This document shows, piece by piece, positions 38,606 to 48,047 of a stretch of DNA of 64,000 nucleotides (position 1 is its first letter; every line of letters starts with the position of its first letter). The notes beneath the pieces were generated by a model. That model saw only the letters and a program-made list of their open reading frames with translations, did not search any database and was not told where the DNA came from. The translations under genes and the position numbers were made by a program. Source of the DNA: Nonlabens antarcticus (GTDB lineage: Bacteria; Bacteroidota; Bacteroidia; Flavobacteriales; Flavobacteriaceae); assembly GCF_015356755.1 (NCBI RefSeq), contig NZ_JADFCO010000066.1:124001-188000 (forward strand), in the 5' to 3' direction.

Positions 38606-39491
38606 CGCTTTAGGAATTCTAGCCTTGCTGTTGGGAGCTGCTTCCATGGCTCAGGAGTTCAACATGACCGTCCAAGTCAATGTTCAAAATATTTCCCAGC
38701 CGGACAGAACGATTTTCAAAACATTAGAAACCTCGCTTCAAGAATTTATCAATAATACAAAATGGACAGAAACCGATTTTAGCGATGAGGAGCGTATTAA
38801 TGGAGCGCTAATTTTTGTTGTTACTAATTTTGACAATAATAGATTTCAAGGCAATTTCCAATTATCTGTTTCAAGACCAGTTTATAACTCTACTTACACG
38901 TCTACCATCTTTAACTATAAAGACAACGATATCAATTTTGAATATATAGAAAACGCTCCATTTTTCTATAATGACAATCAGTTTGAAAGCAATATAACGT
39001 CACTGGTAACTTTTTATATGTACACCATTCTAGGACTAGATGCTGATACGTTTGAACTTAAAGGCGGTCAGCGTTACCATGAAGAAGCACAACAGATCGT
39101 AAACCTAGCGCAATCCTCCAGAAACATAGGTTGGAATCCTAATGATGGAAATGGGTTGATTTCTAGATATCGATTGAATAATGATCTTTTGTCAGAAACT
39201 TTTAAAGAGTATCGGGAAATTATGTATGAGTATCACATCCATGGGATGGACAGATTTGCCCTCAATCCTAAACAGGTAAAGCAGGACCTGCAAGGTTACA
39301 TTATGAAGTTTGAGGATTTGAATTCCAGACGGCCTAATAGTTTATTGCAACGCACATTTTTTGATGCAAAAGCTGATGAAATTTTGAGCATTTACAGCGC
39401 GGGTCCATCAGTTAACATCGCAAAATTTAAGGAAAGTTTGCAAGGGCTTGCACCTAACCAGTCCACAAAATGGAGAAGTATTAAGGTATAA
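38580..39491 (+). CDS. DUF4835 family exported protein
   Basis: A 303-residue secreted protein. The signal peptide MKLLNVRNSALGILALLLGAASMAQ is followed by EFNMTVQVNVQNISQPDRTIFKTLETSLQEFINNTKWT, the conserved start of DUF4835. Further conserved blocks are LSVSRPVYNSTY and FYMYTILGLDADTF. I start it at ATG 38580; it overlaps coaBC by 26 bp. The family is nearly always found between coaBC and recN in Bacteroidota; its function is unknown, probably at the cell envelope. Confidence 0.92.
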   Translation: MKLLNVRNSALGILALLLGAASMAQEFNMTVQVNVQNISQPDRTIFKTLETSLQEFINNTKWTETDFSDEERINGALIFVVTNFDNNRFQGNFQLSVSRPVYNSTYTSTIFNYKDNDINFEYIENAPFFYNDNQFESNITSLVTFYMYTILGLDADTFELKGGQRYHEEAQQIVNLAQSSRNIGWNPNDGNGLISRYRLNNDLLSETFKEYREIMYEYHIHGMDRFALNPKQVKQDLQGYIMKFEDLNSRRPNSLLQRTFFDAKADEILSIYSAGPSVNIAKFKESLQGLAPNQSTKWRSIKV

Positions 39492-39633
39492 ATGACTAGG
39501 CCATACAAGTCTTTTTTCATTAGCTTTGAGTACGTTCGAATAATAGGATTTGCACTCATTTAAAAGGTGTTTTGAATCGGTTATTTAAATATATTTCGCT
39601 CATCTTTTCATCAATTAATATCGAGAATTAGTA

Positions 39634-41313
39634 TTGCTTAAAGAAATTCACATACAAAATTATGCGCTTATCGACCAGCTGGATCTTCCATTAGATTCAG
39701 GACTAACGATGATTACTGGAGAAACAGGAGCGGGTAAATCTATTCTTTTAGGAGCGTTGGGTTTAGTAACGGGAAAGCGTGCAGATTTGTCAGCTATTCG
39801 AGATACGTCCACAAAATGTGTGGTAGAAGCTCATTTTGATATTACAAAATTAGGATTAAAACCCTTTTTTGAATCTGAAGATTTGGACTATCAAGATATT
39901 AGTATCATTAGACGTGAGATACTCCCATCGGGAAAAAGCCGATCGTTTATAAATGATACTCCGGTAACTTTAGCAACAGTAGGTGAGATAGGTGGAAATT
40001 TGATAGATATACATTCCCAGCATCAAACACTGCAGCTGGCTACTGATCAATTTCAAATGGACACATTGAATGCTTTTGTGAACCAACAAACCAGCACTGC
40101 AAAACGTCCAGGAAGTTTTATTATTAAAGAATATCAAAGTAAACTAAAAGAATACCGCACTCAGGTCAAATCTTTAAAGGATTTTAAAGAAAATCAAGTG
40201 GCTCTAGCTAAAGAGTTAGATTACAATACTTTTTTATTAAACGAGCTGGAGGAAGCCCAGATAGACGGGTTAAACCAGGAGGAACTAGAGCGGGAAAATG
40301 AGCAGCTTAGTAATGTAGAGGTAATTACAGAAGCCCTAGGTTCACTAGAGCACAAACTCTCAGCAGATGCTGATGGCGTGATTGACGAACTGCGAGAGAT
40401 CAAAGCCAAATTGAAAGCAGTAGAATCTTTTTCTCCAGCCTATCAAGCACTTCACGTACGTTTGACGTCAGTAATTGTCGAGCTTGAAGATATGGCCGTA
40501 GAAACAGAACGTCAAAAGGATCAAGTAGAGGTAGACCCGCAAAGACTAGAAGTGGTAGATGCTACCTTAGGGATGCTGGACAATCTTTATCGCAAACATC
40601 AAATGGATAACGTACAGGATCTTATTCATTTAAGAGATAATCTCGCAGACAAGGTTTTGAGCGCACAAAATATTGACAGTAAGATTAAAAAAATGGAAAC
40701 TTTGATTGCTGTCTCCATGAAGGAATTAGATGTTTTTGCTAAAGAATTACATGGTTTACGTCAGGACTATAAGAAAGCGATGGAAAGCCAAATTCTGGAA
40801 ACGGTAACATTGTTAGGGATGCCAGACGCCCAGTTTATAATCGAGTTACAACCTTCAGGTTCTTATAACGATTACGGGAAGGATGAGGTGCTATTTACAT
40901 TTACGGCAAACCGTGGTTCTCAATTGTTAGCTCTAGATAAAGCAGCTTCTGGCGGTGAGCTTTCCCGATTAATGCTGGCTATTAAAGAACTTCTATCCAG
41001 GTGCAAGCAATTGCCTACCATTATTTTTGACGAGATTGATACAGGCGTCAGCGGTTCTATAGCCGAAAAAATGGCAGTAATTATGAAAAGCATGTCTCAA
41101 ACTATGCAGGTTATTACGATCACGCACTTACCACAAATCGCTGCAGCGGGCGATGATCATGTGATTGTCAGAAAGAAAAACGACGGCGACCGCACGGTTT
41201 CCACCATTGAAAAATTAAACCAAAACTCTAGAATAGAAGAGATTGCACAAATGTTGAGCGGCGGTAGCATATCAGACGCAGCACGTGAAAATGCACGCAT
41301 TCTACTTCAATAG
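39634..41313 (+). CDS. recN: DNA repair protein RecN
   Basis: An SMC-like ATPase for double-strand break repair, 559 residues. Walker A is GETGAGKSILLGAL at about residues 29-42; two coiled-coil arms fill the middle; the signature SGGELSRLMLAIK and Walker B TIIFDEIDTGVSG close the ATPase head. The only start that keeps the family N-terminus (MLKEIHIQNYALI) is TTG at 39634, since an in-frame stop lies 18 bp upstream and no ATG is available. Confidence 0.95.
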   Translation: MLKEIHIQNYALIDQLDLPLDSGLTMITGETGAGKSILLGALGLVTGKRADLSAIRDTSTKCVVEAHFDITKLGLKPFFESEDLDYQDISIIRREILPSGKSRSFINDTPVTLATVGEIGGNLIDIHSQHQTLQLATDQFQMDTLNAFVNQQTSTAKRPGSFIIKEYQSKLKEYRTQVKSLKDFKENQVALAKELDYNTFLLNELEEAQIDGLNQEELERENEQLSNVEVITEALGSLEHKLSADADGVIDELREIKAKLKAVESFSPAYQALHVRLTSVIVELEDMAVETERQKDQVEVDPQRLEVVDATLGMLDNLYRKHQMDNVQDLIHLRDNLADKVLSAQNIDSKIKKMETLIAVSMKELDVFAKELHGLRQDYKKAMESQILETVTLLGMPDAQFIIELQPSGSYNDYGKDEVLFTFTANRGSQLLALDKAASGGELSRLMLAIKELLSRCKQLPTIIFDEIDTGVSGSIAEKMAVIMKSMSQTMQVITITHLPQIAAAGDDHVIVRKKNDGDRTVSTIEKLNQNSRIEEIAQMLSGGSISDAARENARILLQ

Positions 41314-41320
41314 ATAATTT

Positions 41321-41328
41321 TATATTTG
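41321..41328 (+). promoter_or_regulatory. -7 element TATATTTG of fabI
   Basis: A perfect TAnnTTTG match between the recN stop and ATG 41346, implying that fabI has its own promoter. Confidence 0.5.
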
Positions 41329-41345
41329 CCTTATATAACTAACTT

Positions 41346-42152
41346 ATGTCTTACAACTTACTTAAAGGAAAACGAGGAATCATTTTTGGCGCATTGGATG
41401 AGAATTCTATCGCTTGGAAAACAGCAAAACTAGCACATGCAGAAGGTGCAACTTTTGTTTTGACAAACGCACCAGTCGCTATGCGCATGGGCGAGATTAA
41501 CAGACTTGCAGAAGAATGTGGATGCGAGATTATCCCAGCAGATGCTACTAGCGTTGAAGATTTAGAAAATTTAGTATCTAAATCGGTAGAGATTCTAGGC
41601 GGGAAACTGGACTTTGTCTTACATTCTATAGGAATGTCAGTAAACGTGCGTAAAGGGAAACACTATACAGATCAAAACTATGCCTGGACAGAAAAGGGAT
41701 GGGACGTAAGTGCAGTTTCATTCCACAAAACCATGCAAACATTGTATAAGCAGGATGCCATGAACGAGTGGGGAAGTATTGTTGCCTTGACCTATATGGC
41801 AGCACAACGTACATTCCCAGACTACAACGATATGGCAGATAATAAAGCTTATCTAGAAAGTATTGCACGCAGCTTCGGCTATTTCTTTGGAAAGGATAAG
41901 AAAGTTAGAGTGAATACTATATCTCAATCACCTACACCTACCACGGCTGGAAGTGGGGTAAAAGGCTTTGAGGGATTCATGAACTATGCAGAAAAAATGA
42001 GCCCACTAGGTAATGCTACAGCTCAAGATTGTGCAGAATATACTATGACCTTATTCTCTGATTATACAAAGAAAGTAACGATGCAAAACCTCTTCCACGA
42101 TGGCGGTTTCTCTAACACTGGAGTAAGTCAGGAAGTGATCGAGAAGTTTTAA
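41346..42152 (+). CDS. fabI: Enoyl-ACP reductase (NADH)
   Basis: Performs the last reduction step of fatty-acid elongation. A 268-residue short-chain dehydrogenase fold with FabI features: GKRGIIFGALDENSIAWKTA at the N-terminus, HSIGMSVN in the middle and the catalytic YNDMADNK (Tyr-x6-Lys), followed by SQSPTPTTAGSGVKGF. A terminator follows immediately, so it is probably monocistronic. Confidence 0.96.
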   Translation: MSYNLLKGKRGIIFGALDENSIAWKTAKLAHAEGATFVLTNAPVAMRMGEINRLAEECGCEIIPADATSVEDLENLVSKSVEILGGKLDFVLHSIGMSVNVRKGKHYTDQNYAWTEKGWDVSAVSFHKTMQTLYKQDAMNEWGSIVALTYMAAQRTFPDYNDMADNKAYLESIARSFGYFFGKDKKVRVNTISQSPTPTTAGSGVKGFEGFMNYAEKMSPLGNATAQDCAEYTMTLFSDYTKKVTMQNLFHDGGFSNTGVSQEVIEKF

Positions 42153-42175
42153 ATATTACTTAATAATTAATATCT

Positions 42176-42200
42176 AAAAGGCTGTTTATACAGCCTTTTT
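42176..42200 (+). terminator. Terminator after fabI
   Basis: Stem 42176-42185 (AAAAGGCTGT) with 42190-42199 (ACAGCCTTTT), 4-nt loop, followed by T residues. It lies 24 bp after the fabI stop. Confidence 0.9.
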
Positions 42201-42209
42201 CAGTTTCTA

Positions 42210-43214
42210 ATGGAAGAGTTACAATTTTCATTTATTATTCCCGTCTACAACCGGCCATCGGAAATGGAAAAATTGCTCGGGAGTCTGAGCAATGTTCGCA
42301 GTGTGCATTCTTTTGAGGTTGTGGTGGTAGAAGATGGATCAGATATAAGCAGTAAAGCTGTTTGTAATCGCTTTCGCGAAAGCGTAAATATCTCCTACTT
42401 ATATAAGGAAAACACAGGACCAGGGGATTCTAGAAACTATGGAATGCAACACGCTAGTGGAAATTATTTTATAATTCTAGACAGCGATTGTATTGTGCCG
42501 GATGGATATTTAGAAATTGTGGAACGGGAGTTGAAATCCAACTTTACGGACTGCTATGGTGGTCCCGATGCTGCTCACGAGAGTTTTACAGACCTTCAAA
42601 AGGCAATTAATTATTCCATGACCTCTTTTTTAACGACGGGAGGAATCCGTGGTGGCAGTGAGCAATTAGGGAGGTTTCAACCTCGCAGCTTTAATATGGG
42701 GCTTAGTAAGAAGGCATTTGAAGCTACACAAGGATTTAGTACAATTCATCCAGGTGAAGATCCAGATTTGAGCATCAGATTGTGGAATGCCGGGTTTGAA
42801 ACCGCCCTTTTTAAAGAAGCTCACGTATATCATGAACGCCGCATTTCATGGAAATTGTTTCAAAAGCAAGTTAAAAAGTTCGGTATGGTACGAGTGATTT
42901 TAAACAAATGGCATCCATCAACTTCAAAATTAACCTACTGGTTTCCAACACTGTTTTTAATTTACGGAGTTTTTGCGATAATCAATTTCCTATTGGGAAA
43001 CTGGTATTTTTTAGTTCCTATTATTTTATATTTAGGGTTGATAGCTATAAGTTCCTCTATCAAAAACGGTATAACTGTTGGGATTATGAGTGTTTATGCT
43101 GCTCTGGTCCAGTTTACAGGATATGGTTGGGGTTTTTTAAATAGCTATATTCAAATTGGTATTAAAAAAAGGAACGAACGCGAAGCATTCCCAAATCTAT
43201 TTTTTGAAAAATGA
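42210..43214 (+). CDS. Family 2 glycosyltransferase with C-terminal membrane segments
   Basis: A 334-residue inner-membrane glycosyltransferase. The N-terminal GT-A domain has FIIPVYNRPSEMEKLLGSL, VVVEDGSD and the metal-binding ILDSDC; GEDPDLSIRLWNAGFETAL follows. Two or three hydrophobic segments lie at about 235-300. Donor and acceptor are unknown; an envelope polysaccharide or lipid is likely. The start of the YbbR gene overlaps its stop by 4 bp. A palindrome copy encodes RFRES near residue 56. Confidence 0.92.
   Translation: MEELQFSFIIPVYNRPSEMEKLLGSLSNVRSVHSFEVVVVEDGSDISSKAVCNRFRESVNISYLYKENTGPGDSRNYGMQHASGNYFIILDSDCIVPDGYLEIVERELKSNFTDCYGGPDAAHESFTDLQKAINYSMTSFLTTGGIRGGSEQLGRFQPRSFNMGLSKKAFEATQGFSTIHPGEDPDLSIRLWNAGFETALFKEAHVYHERRISWKLFQKQVKKFGMVRVILNKWHPSTSKLTYWFPTLFLIYGVFAIINFLLGNWYFLVPIILYLGLIAISSSIKNGITVGIMSVYAALVQFTGYGWGFLNSYIQIGIKKRNEREAFPNLFFEK
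42369..42384. repeat. Dispersed palindrome, copy 13 (in GT2 gene)
   Basis: Exact CGCTTTCGCGAAAGCG, read as RFRES. Confidence 0.9.
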
Positions 43215-44146
43215 CAAAATCCGATTACAGCAAATTCTTTTCATTTATTGCTTTTACGCTAGCTGCTGCAATTTTGTGGTTTCTGTTCAGATACAATGAT
43301 ACTTATGTAGAAGATACAACGGTAAAGATTGAGTGGTCAAATGTTCCAGTTGATATCAAACTTAATGAGAAATCTAAGAAGATAAGCGTACCTATTAAGG
43401 TCCAGGCAAGCGGTTTTACTCTTTTGTGGCTCAACTATGCAAAGGCAGAAAGTACGTTGGACTTTAAACAATTCGTAAAGTCATCGAACGGTAAAATGTT
43501 ATATTCCCCTGCGAACTCTCAGTCTGCGATTAATATTGCGGTAGGTGATAATATAAAAATATTAGAAATTGATAAGAAAACAATACAACTAGATTTTGAA
43601 AGGTTTGCTTCCAAGAGAGTTTCTTTAGAAAAGGAATTCAAACTCCGGTTTACTGGAAATTACCAGCAAGTTGGTGAAAATCAGTTTGATGTAGAAGAGG
43701 TAACAATAACTGGTAATGATGACTCAGTCGCATCGTTTGAAAATCTAAAGATAGATATTGAAGACATTGAAGTGAGTGATAGCCTTGTTGTCCATGAAAT
43801 TGATTTAAAGAAGTTGTATCCTAAATTGAATATTAAGCCACAAAAAGTAAGTTACACGATTCATGCTGCTCAAATGACCGAAGGCTCCCTAAGAATCCCC
43901 ATTACAATTTTGAATAAACCGGCAGATGCAAAGGTGAAACTGATCCCAGAGAGTGTTAATGTGATATTCTCGAGCAGGTTAAAGGATTATGATTCTATCG
44001 ATGCAAGTGATTTTGCAGTTACTGTTGATATGACTGGTTTAACATCAGGAGAAGCGTCTGCGACACCTGCAATTATATTTGATAACAAGTATATCAATGA
44101 GGCACGAGTGCAACCACAATCTGTTCAAATTCTTATCATACAATGA
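43211..44146 (+). CDS. YbbR-like domain protein
   Basis: A 311-residue protein with one N-terminal membrane anchor (FFSFIAFTLAAAILWFLFRY) and a soluble extracytoplasmic region of YbbR-like beta repeats, for example KKISVPIKVQASGF and KVKLIPESVNVIFSSR. In Firmicutes such proteins (CdaR) regulate diadenylate cyclase; no cyclase gene is next to it here. It is coupled by 4-bp overlaps to the glycosyltransferase gene before it and coaE after it. Confidence 0.85.
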   Translation: MTKSDYSKFFSFIAFTLAAAILWFLFRYNDTYVEDTTVKIEWSNVPVDIKLNEKSKKISVPIKVQASGFTLLWLNYAKAESTLDFKQFVKSSNGKMLYSPANSQSAINIAVGDNIKILEIDKKTIQLDFERFASKRVSLEKEFKLRFTGNYQQVGENQFDVEEVTITGNDDSVASFENLKIDIEDIEVSDSLVVHEIDLKKLYPKLNIKPQKVSYTIHAAQMTEGSLRIPITILNKPADAKVKLIPESVNVIFSSRLKDYDSIDASDFAVTVDMTGLTSGEASATPAIIFDNKYINEARVQPQSVQILIIQ

Positions 44147-44736
44147 AAGTTGTAGGTTTAACTGGAGGTATAGGCAGTGGTAAAAGCACGATAGCCAGAG
44201 AGTTTCAGAAATTAGGTGTTCCTATCTACATCGCAGATGAAGAGTCTAAAAAGATTTTAAATACTCACTCTCTTGCTATTGATGAGATTAAACAATTATT
44301 AGGAAGTGCTAGTTACACCAATGAAAATGGGACGGAAAGAGCGGATAAGGAATTTATTGCTTTAAAAGTTTTTGGGAACCCAGACCTATTAAAAGGCTTG
44401 AATGCAATCTTGCATCCCAAAGTGAAGCTTCACTTTGAGGGGTGGATGGAACAACAAAAATCAAAGTATGTTATCTATGAAGCAGCGATATTATTAGAAA
44501 CCGGTGGTGATAAAAACTGTGATGTAGTACTATTGGTTTCGGCGCCAGAAAATGAAAGAATTACTAGAGTCATGGAAAGAGATAAAATTACAGAGCAGGA
44601 AGTTAGGGTAAGACTCAAAAATCAATGGAGTGAAAATGAAAGGTTGGAAAAATCAGATTTCATAATCTTAAATGATGATCTTAATGAAATCCCTATTAAA
44701 GTAAATAAATTCCATGAATTTATGTTAAATAAATAA
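44143..44736 (+). CDS. coaE: Dephospho-CoA kinase
   Basis: Final step of coenzyme A synthesis. 197 residues with the P-loop GLTGGIGSGKST at the N-terminus, IYIADEESKKIL, LHPKVK and YEAAILLETG, and the lid region RITRVMERDKITEQEVRVRL. It is the last gene of the GT2-YbbR-coaE unit. A second CoA gene, coaBC, lies 6 kb upstream on the same strand. Confidence 0.95.
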   Translation: MKVVGLTGGIGSGKSTIAREFQKLGVPIYIADEESKKILNTHSLAIDEIKQLLGSASYTNENGTERADKEFIALKVFGNPDLLKGLNAILHPKVKLHFEGWMEQQKSKYVIYEAAILLETGGDKNCDVVLLVSAPENERITRVMERDKITEQEVRVRLKNQWSENERLEKSDFIILNDDLNEIPIKVNKFHEFMLNK

Positions 44737-44801
44737 GGATAGTTAATTTTAATCCTAAGTTAATATTGGGTTAAAGGCTATTTAACACTTTCTCTAACTG
44801 T

Positions 44802-44809
44802 TAAATTTG
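44802..44809 (+). promoter_or_regulatory. -7 element TAAATTTG of the two-component pair
   Basis: A perfect TAnnTTTG match ending 4 bp before the GTG start at 44814. If used, the message would begin at or very near the start codon. Confidence 0.45.
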
Positions 44810-44813
44810 CAAT

Positions 44814-46376
44814 GTGCAAAAAAAAATACTCTACACACTAATCGGATTGATGAGTTTATCCCTGATAGGGATTATTGTAGTCCAAATCTACTGGATTACG
44901 AATAGCATACAGTATAATGACGAGCAGTTTTCTTTTGCTGTCAAACAAACTATGGTAAGCGTTGCAAATGAGTTGGAAAACCGAGAAATTGGTAGTTATC
45001 TCGTTGCGCTCAAATCATTAAATGACACTCTAGGTGGTGATGTTGAGCCTAAAATATTGCGCCAGCAATTATTAGCACAACAAACTAAACGACTGGCTGA
45101 AAATAATAGCGCTCTCAATAACAATCCTCTTATTGAAGAATATAAACTAGATCCACATCTGGCAGATTTAGATTTAGATAGCATCAATTTTAAAAAGTTC
45201 TACGAATCAAATGGATTAGGTTCACAGTTTGGAAATTTTAAAGGAGCAATCAGTAGTGACATCAGTTATTCTGAAGTTGATATTTTTGCACGTAAGGTTT
45301 ATGGTGCTTATGCCAGTGATTACTATAGTATTCTCCCGCTTCCTCAACGTGTAACTGCTCAAGAGATATCTGGACTCATTGCAAATGAGTTGAAAGATCG
45401 CCAGATAGATGCCACTTTTGAATATGCCATTTATCAGGATGGATTTGCTACGAGAGTTCAGTCGGATAATTTTGAATATTTTCCAGATGCCACTTGGGAA
45501 TATCCCATCTTTAGAACCACAAACGATACCGTTGAGCCTTATTATCTCTATGTGAGTATGCCGCAGCGCAAAAAGGTGATACTGTCGTCTATTATGGGAA
45601 TGGCATTGCTTTCATTAGTATTTACAACCGTCATTGTAGTTGCTTATTCCAGTGCGATTAGTCAAATTTTCAAACAACGACAAATCTCACAAATCAAAAC
45701 AGACTTTATTAATAATATGACGCACGAGTTTAAAACTCCGATTGCGACCATTAATCTAGCTTTAGATTCTTTAAAACATCCTAAAATTGCCTCTGATCCA
45801 GAGAAAGTGACTAATTATTTACGAATGATTAGAGAGGAAAATAAACGCATGCATGGTCAAGTGGAGAACGTACTGCAAATTTCCAAGCTTGAAAAAAACC
45901 ACCTCAATCTTGAGAAGTCGAGAATTGATATAAATGAATTGTTGGAAGATAGTATGTCTCACGTTCAACTATTATTGGAAGAAAAGAACGGCGTTATAAA
46001 GACACATTTAGGAGCACTTAGAACTGTGGTGTTAGGTAATGAAAGTCATATGACTAATGTATTAGTCAACATATTAGAAAACGCCATCAAATACACGGAG
46101 GAATCGCCTATTATTGATGTTTTTACGGAGAATGTAAAGAATAAACTGGTAATTAAGATACGCGATCAAGGAATAGGGATGGGTAAGTCTGCACAACGTA
46201 AGGCTTTCCAGAAATTCTTCAGAGAGCACACTGGAGATATCCACAATGTAAAAGGTCATGGATTAGGTCTCGCCTACTCAAGACGAATCTTAGAAGATCA
46301 TGAAGGAGAAATATACGTACAAAGTGTCAAAGGAAAAGGAAGTACATTCTCAATTCACTTACCTTTAATAGTTTAA
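44814..46376 (+). CDS. Membrane sensor histidine kinase
   Basis: A 520-residue two-component sensor. The first membrane helix (YTLIGLMSLSLIGIIVVQIYWI) begins near residue 7, then a periplasmic sensor region of about 220 residues, a second helix near 257-280, and the kinase core with the phosphorylated His in MTHEFKTPIATI, N box NILENAIKYT, G1 RDQGIGM and G2 GHGLGLAYS. The start is GTG 44814; the ATG at 44812 is out of frame. The response regulator gene follows 28 bp later. The signal is unknown. Confidence 0.94.
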   Translation: MQKKILYTLIGLMSLSLIGIIVVQIYWITNSIQYNDEQFSFAVKQTMVSVANELENREIGSYLVALKSLNDTLGGDVEPKILRQQLLAQQTKRLAENNSALNNNPLIEEYKLDPHLADLDLDSINFKKFYESNGLGSQFGNFKGAISSDISYSEVDIFARKVYGAYASDYYSILPLPQRVTAQEISGLIANELKDRQIDATFEYAIYQDGFATRVQSDNFEYFPDATWEYPIFRTTNDTVEPYYLYVSMPQRKKVILSSIMGMALLSLVFTTVIVVAYSSAISQIFKQRQISQIKTDFINNMTHEFKTPIATINLALDSLKHPKIASDPEKVTNYLRMIREENKRMHGQVENVLQISKLEKNHLNLEKSRIDINELLEDSMSHVQLLLEEKNGVIKTHLGALRTVVLGNESHMTNVLVNILENAIKYTEESPIIDVFTENVKNKLVIKIRDQGIGMGKSAQRKAFQKFFREHTGDIHNVKGHGLGLAYSRRILEDHEGEIYVQSVKGKGSTFSIHLPLIV

Positions 46377-46404
46377 AATCAATCAATCATTAAATTTAAT
46401 ATTT

Positions 46405-47121
46405 ATGGAAACCGAAAACAAAAAGATACTGCTGGTAGAAGACGACCCGAATTTTGGAACTGTTCTTAAAGATTATCTAATCATGAACGATTTTGATGTT
46501 GTTCATGCAAAAAATGGAATGGAAGGCTTTGAAAAATTTAAGAAGGACAATTATGATCTTTGTATTCTTGATGTAATGATGCCTTACAAAGATGGTTTCA
46601 CGCTTGCCAAAGAAATTCGTGAGAAGAACGAGGACGTACCTATCGTTTTCTTGACCGCAAAAGCAATGAAGGAAGATGTGTTGCGTGGTTACAAAGTAGG
46701 AGCAGATGATTATTTGAATAAGCCATTTGATAGCGAAGTGCTATTAATGAAAGTAAAAGCGATCATACAACGCAAGGGACAAGACAGCATTGCTGATTCT
46801 AAAGAATTTGAATTTCAAATAGGAAGTTTCCATTTGAATTCAAAGTTGAGATTCCTTTCATATGCAGATCAAGAGCCTATCAAACTTTCTCCTAAGGAAA
46901 ATGAATTATTGCGTTTGCTTGCGTTACACTTGAACGATTTAATGCCTAGAGAATTAGCGTTAACTAAAATCTGGAGAGATGATAATTATTTCACATCTAG
47001 ATCTATGGATGTTTACATAGCAAAATTACGTAAGTACTTGAAACCAGATGATAACGTGGAAATTGTAAATATTCACGGTGAAGGTTTCCGTTTACTAATT
47101 AAGGATCAAGTCGATTATTAA
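46405..47121 (+). CDS. OmpR-family response regulator
   Basis: A 238-residue transcription factor. The receiver domain has acidic residues in LLVEDDPNF, the phosphorylated Asp in CILDVMMPYKDG, the Thr in VFLTAKA and Lys in NKPFD. The winged-helix DNA-binding domain covers about 135-232 (LSPKENELLRLLALH, SRSMDVYIAKLRKYL). It is the partner of the upstream histidine kinase. The targets are not visible here. Confidence 0.95.
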   Translation: METENKKILLVEDDPNFGTVLKDYLIMNDFDVVHAKNGMEGFEKFKKDNYDLCILDVMMPYKDGFTLAKEIREKNEDVPIVFLTAKAMKEDVLRGYKVGADDYLNKPFDSEVLLMKVKAIIQRKGQDSIADSKEFEFQIGSFHLNSKLRFLSYADQEPIKLSPKENELLRLLALHLNDLMPRELALTKIWRDDNYFTSRSMDVYIAKLRKYLKPDDNVEIVNIHGEGFRLLIKDQVDY

Positions 47122-47132
47122 TTAAATAGACA

Positions 47133-48047
47133 CTAAGATTCCATAAATAATTCCTGGACCTGCTGCACAATTTTTGTGTGGCTGGTCTTATAGGAAAACC
47201 AATGAACACTGGAATCTTTTCTATACCAGGTCATCTGTCGTTTTGCAAATCTTCTTGAATTGCGTTTGGTCAATCTAATAGCCTCCTCGAGATCATAAGC
47301 TCCATCAAAGTATGGGAATAATTCCTGATAGCCCACGGTTTTAAGCGATGGGAGTTCTTTGAAGTCCTTTAGTTTTTCTGCTTCTTGGACCAGACCTCGC
47401 TCTAACATATCATCAACTCTTTTATTGATGCGATCGTACAACTCCTCTCGCGATGCTTCAAGTCCTACTTTTACAACTTCAAACTTTCTTGACTTACTTT
47501 GACTGCTTCTAAAGCTGGAAAATGGTCGCCCACTAGAGCGATATATTCCTAGTGCACGTAGGATACGTCGTGGATTTGATTGATCCACTTCTTTAAAATA
47601 CTCTGGATCTACTTGTTGTAATTCTGCTACTAGAAACGGTAATCCTAATGATTCTAGCTGTAATTCTAACTCTGAATTCACGCTTTCTGAGACTTCTGGA
47701 AAATCATCGAGCCCATGAGTGACTGCCTTCTCATATAATGCACTGCCACCTACCATGATTATCACATCATGATTTTTAAATAATTCATCAAGTAAACTTA
47801 TAGCATCTTTTTCAAAATCGCCGACGCTGTAGGATTGCTCCACACTCATATTTTGAATGAAGTGGTGCGGTGCTTGAGAAAGTTCAAATGTAGTAGGAAC
47901 GGCTGTTCCTATGCTCATTTCCTTATAGAATTGACGTGAATCGCAAGAAATTATATGGGTATTATACGCTTTCGCGAAAGCGATGCTTAGAGAGGTTTTC
48001 CCTATAGCCGTAGGACCTATAATCGTTATGAGCTTCTTCATAGTCAT
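47133..48047 (-). CDS. miaA: tRNA dimethylallyltransferase
   Basis: Adds an isopentenyl group to A37 of tRNAs reading UNN codons. 304 residues, starting MTMKKLITIIGPTAIGKTSLSIAFAKA, with the DSRQFYKEMSIGTAVPT, GGSALY and NPRRILRALGIY blocks and the C-terminal RRFAKRQMTWYR. ATG 48047 follows directly on the ion-channel stop; ATG 48041 is equally possible. A palindrome copy encodes AFAKA just after the P-loop helix. Confidence 0.96.
   Translation of the reverse strand: MTMKKLITIIGPTAIGKTSLSIAFAKAYNTHIISCDSRQFYKEMSIGTAVPTTFELSQAPHHFIQNMSVEQSYSVGDFEKDAISLLDELFKNHDVIIMVGGSALYEKAVTHGLDDFPEVSESVNSELELQLESLGLPFLVAELQQVDPEYFKEVDQSNPRRILRALGIYRSSGRPFSSFRSSQSKSRKFEVVKVGLEASREELYDRINKRVDDMLERGLVQEAEKLKDFKELPSLKTVGYQELFPYFDGAYDLEEAIRLTKRNSRRFAKRQMTWYRKDSSVHWFSYKTSHTKIVQQVQELFMES
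47967..47982. repeat. Dispersed palindrome, copy 14 (in miaA)
   Basis: Exact CGCTTTCGCGAAAGCG, read as AFAKA next to the P-loop. Confidence 0.9.
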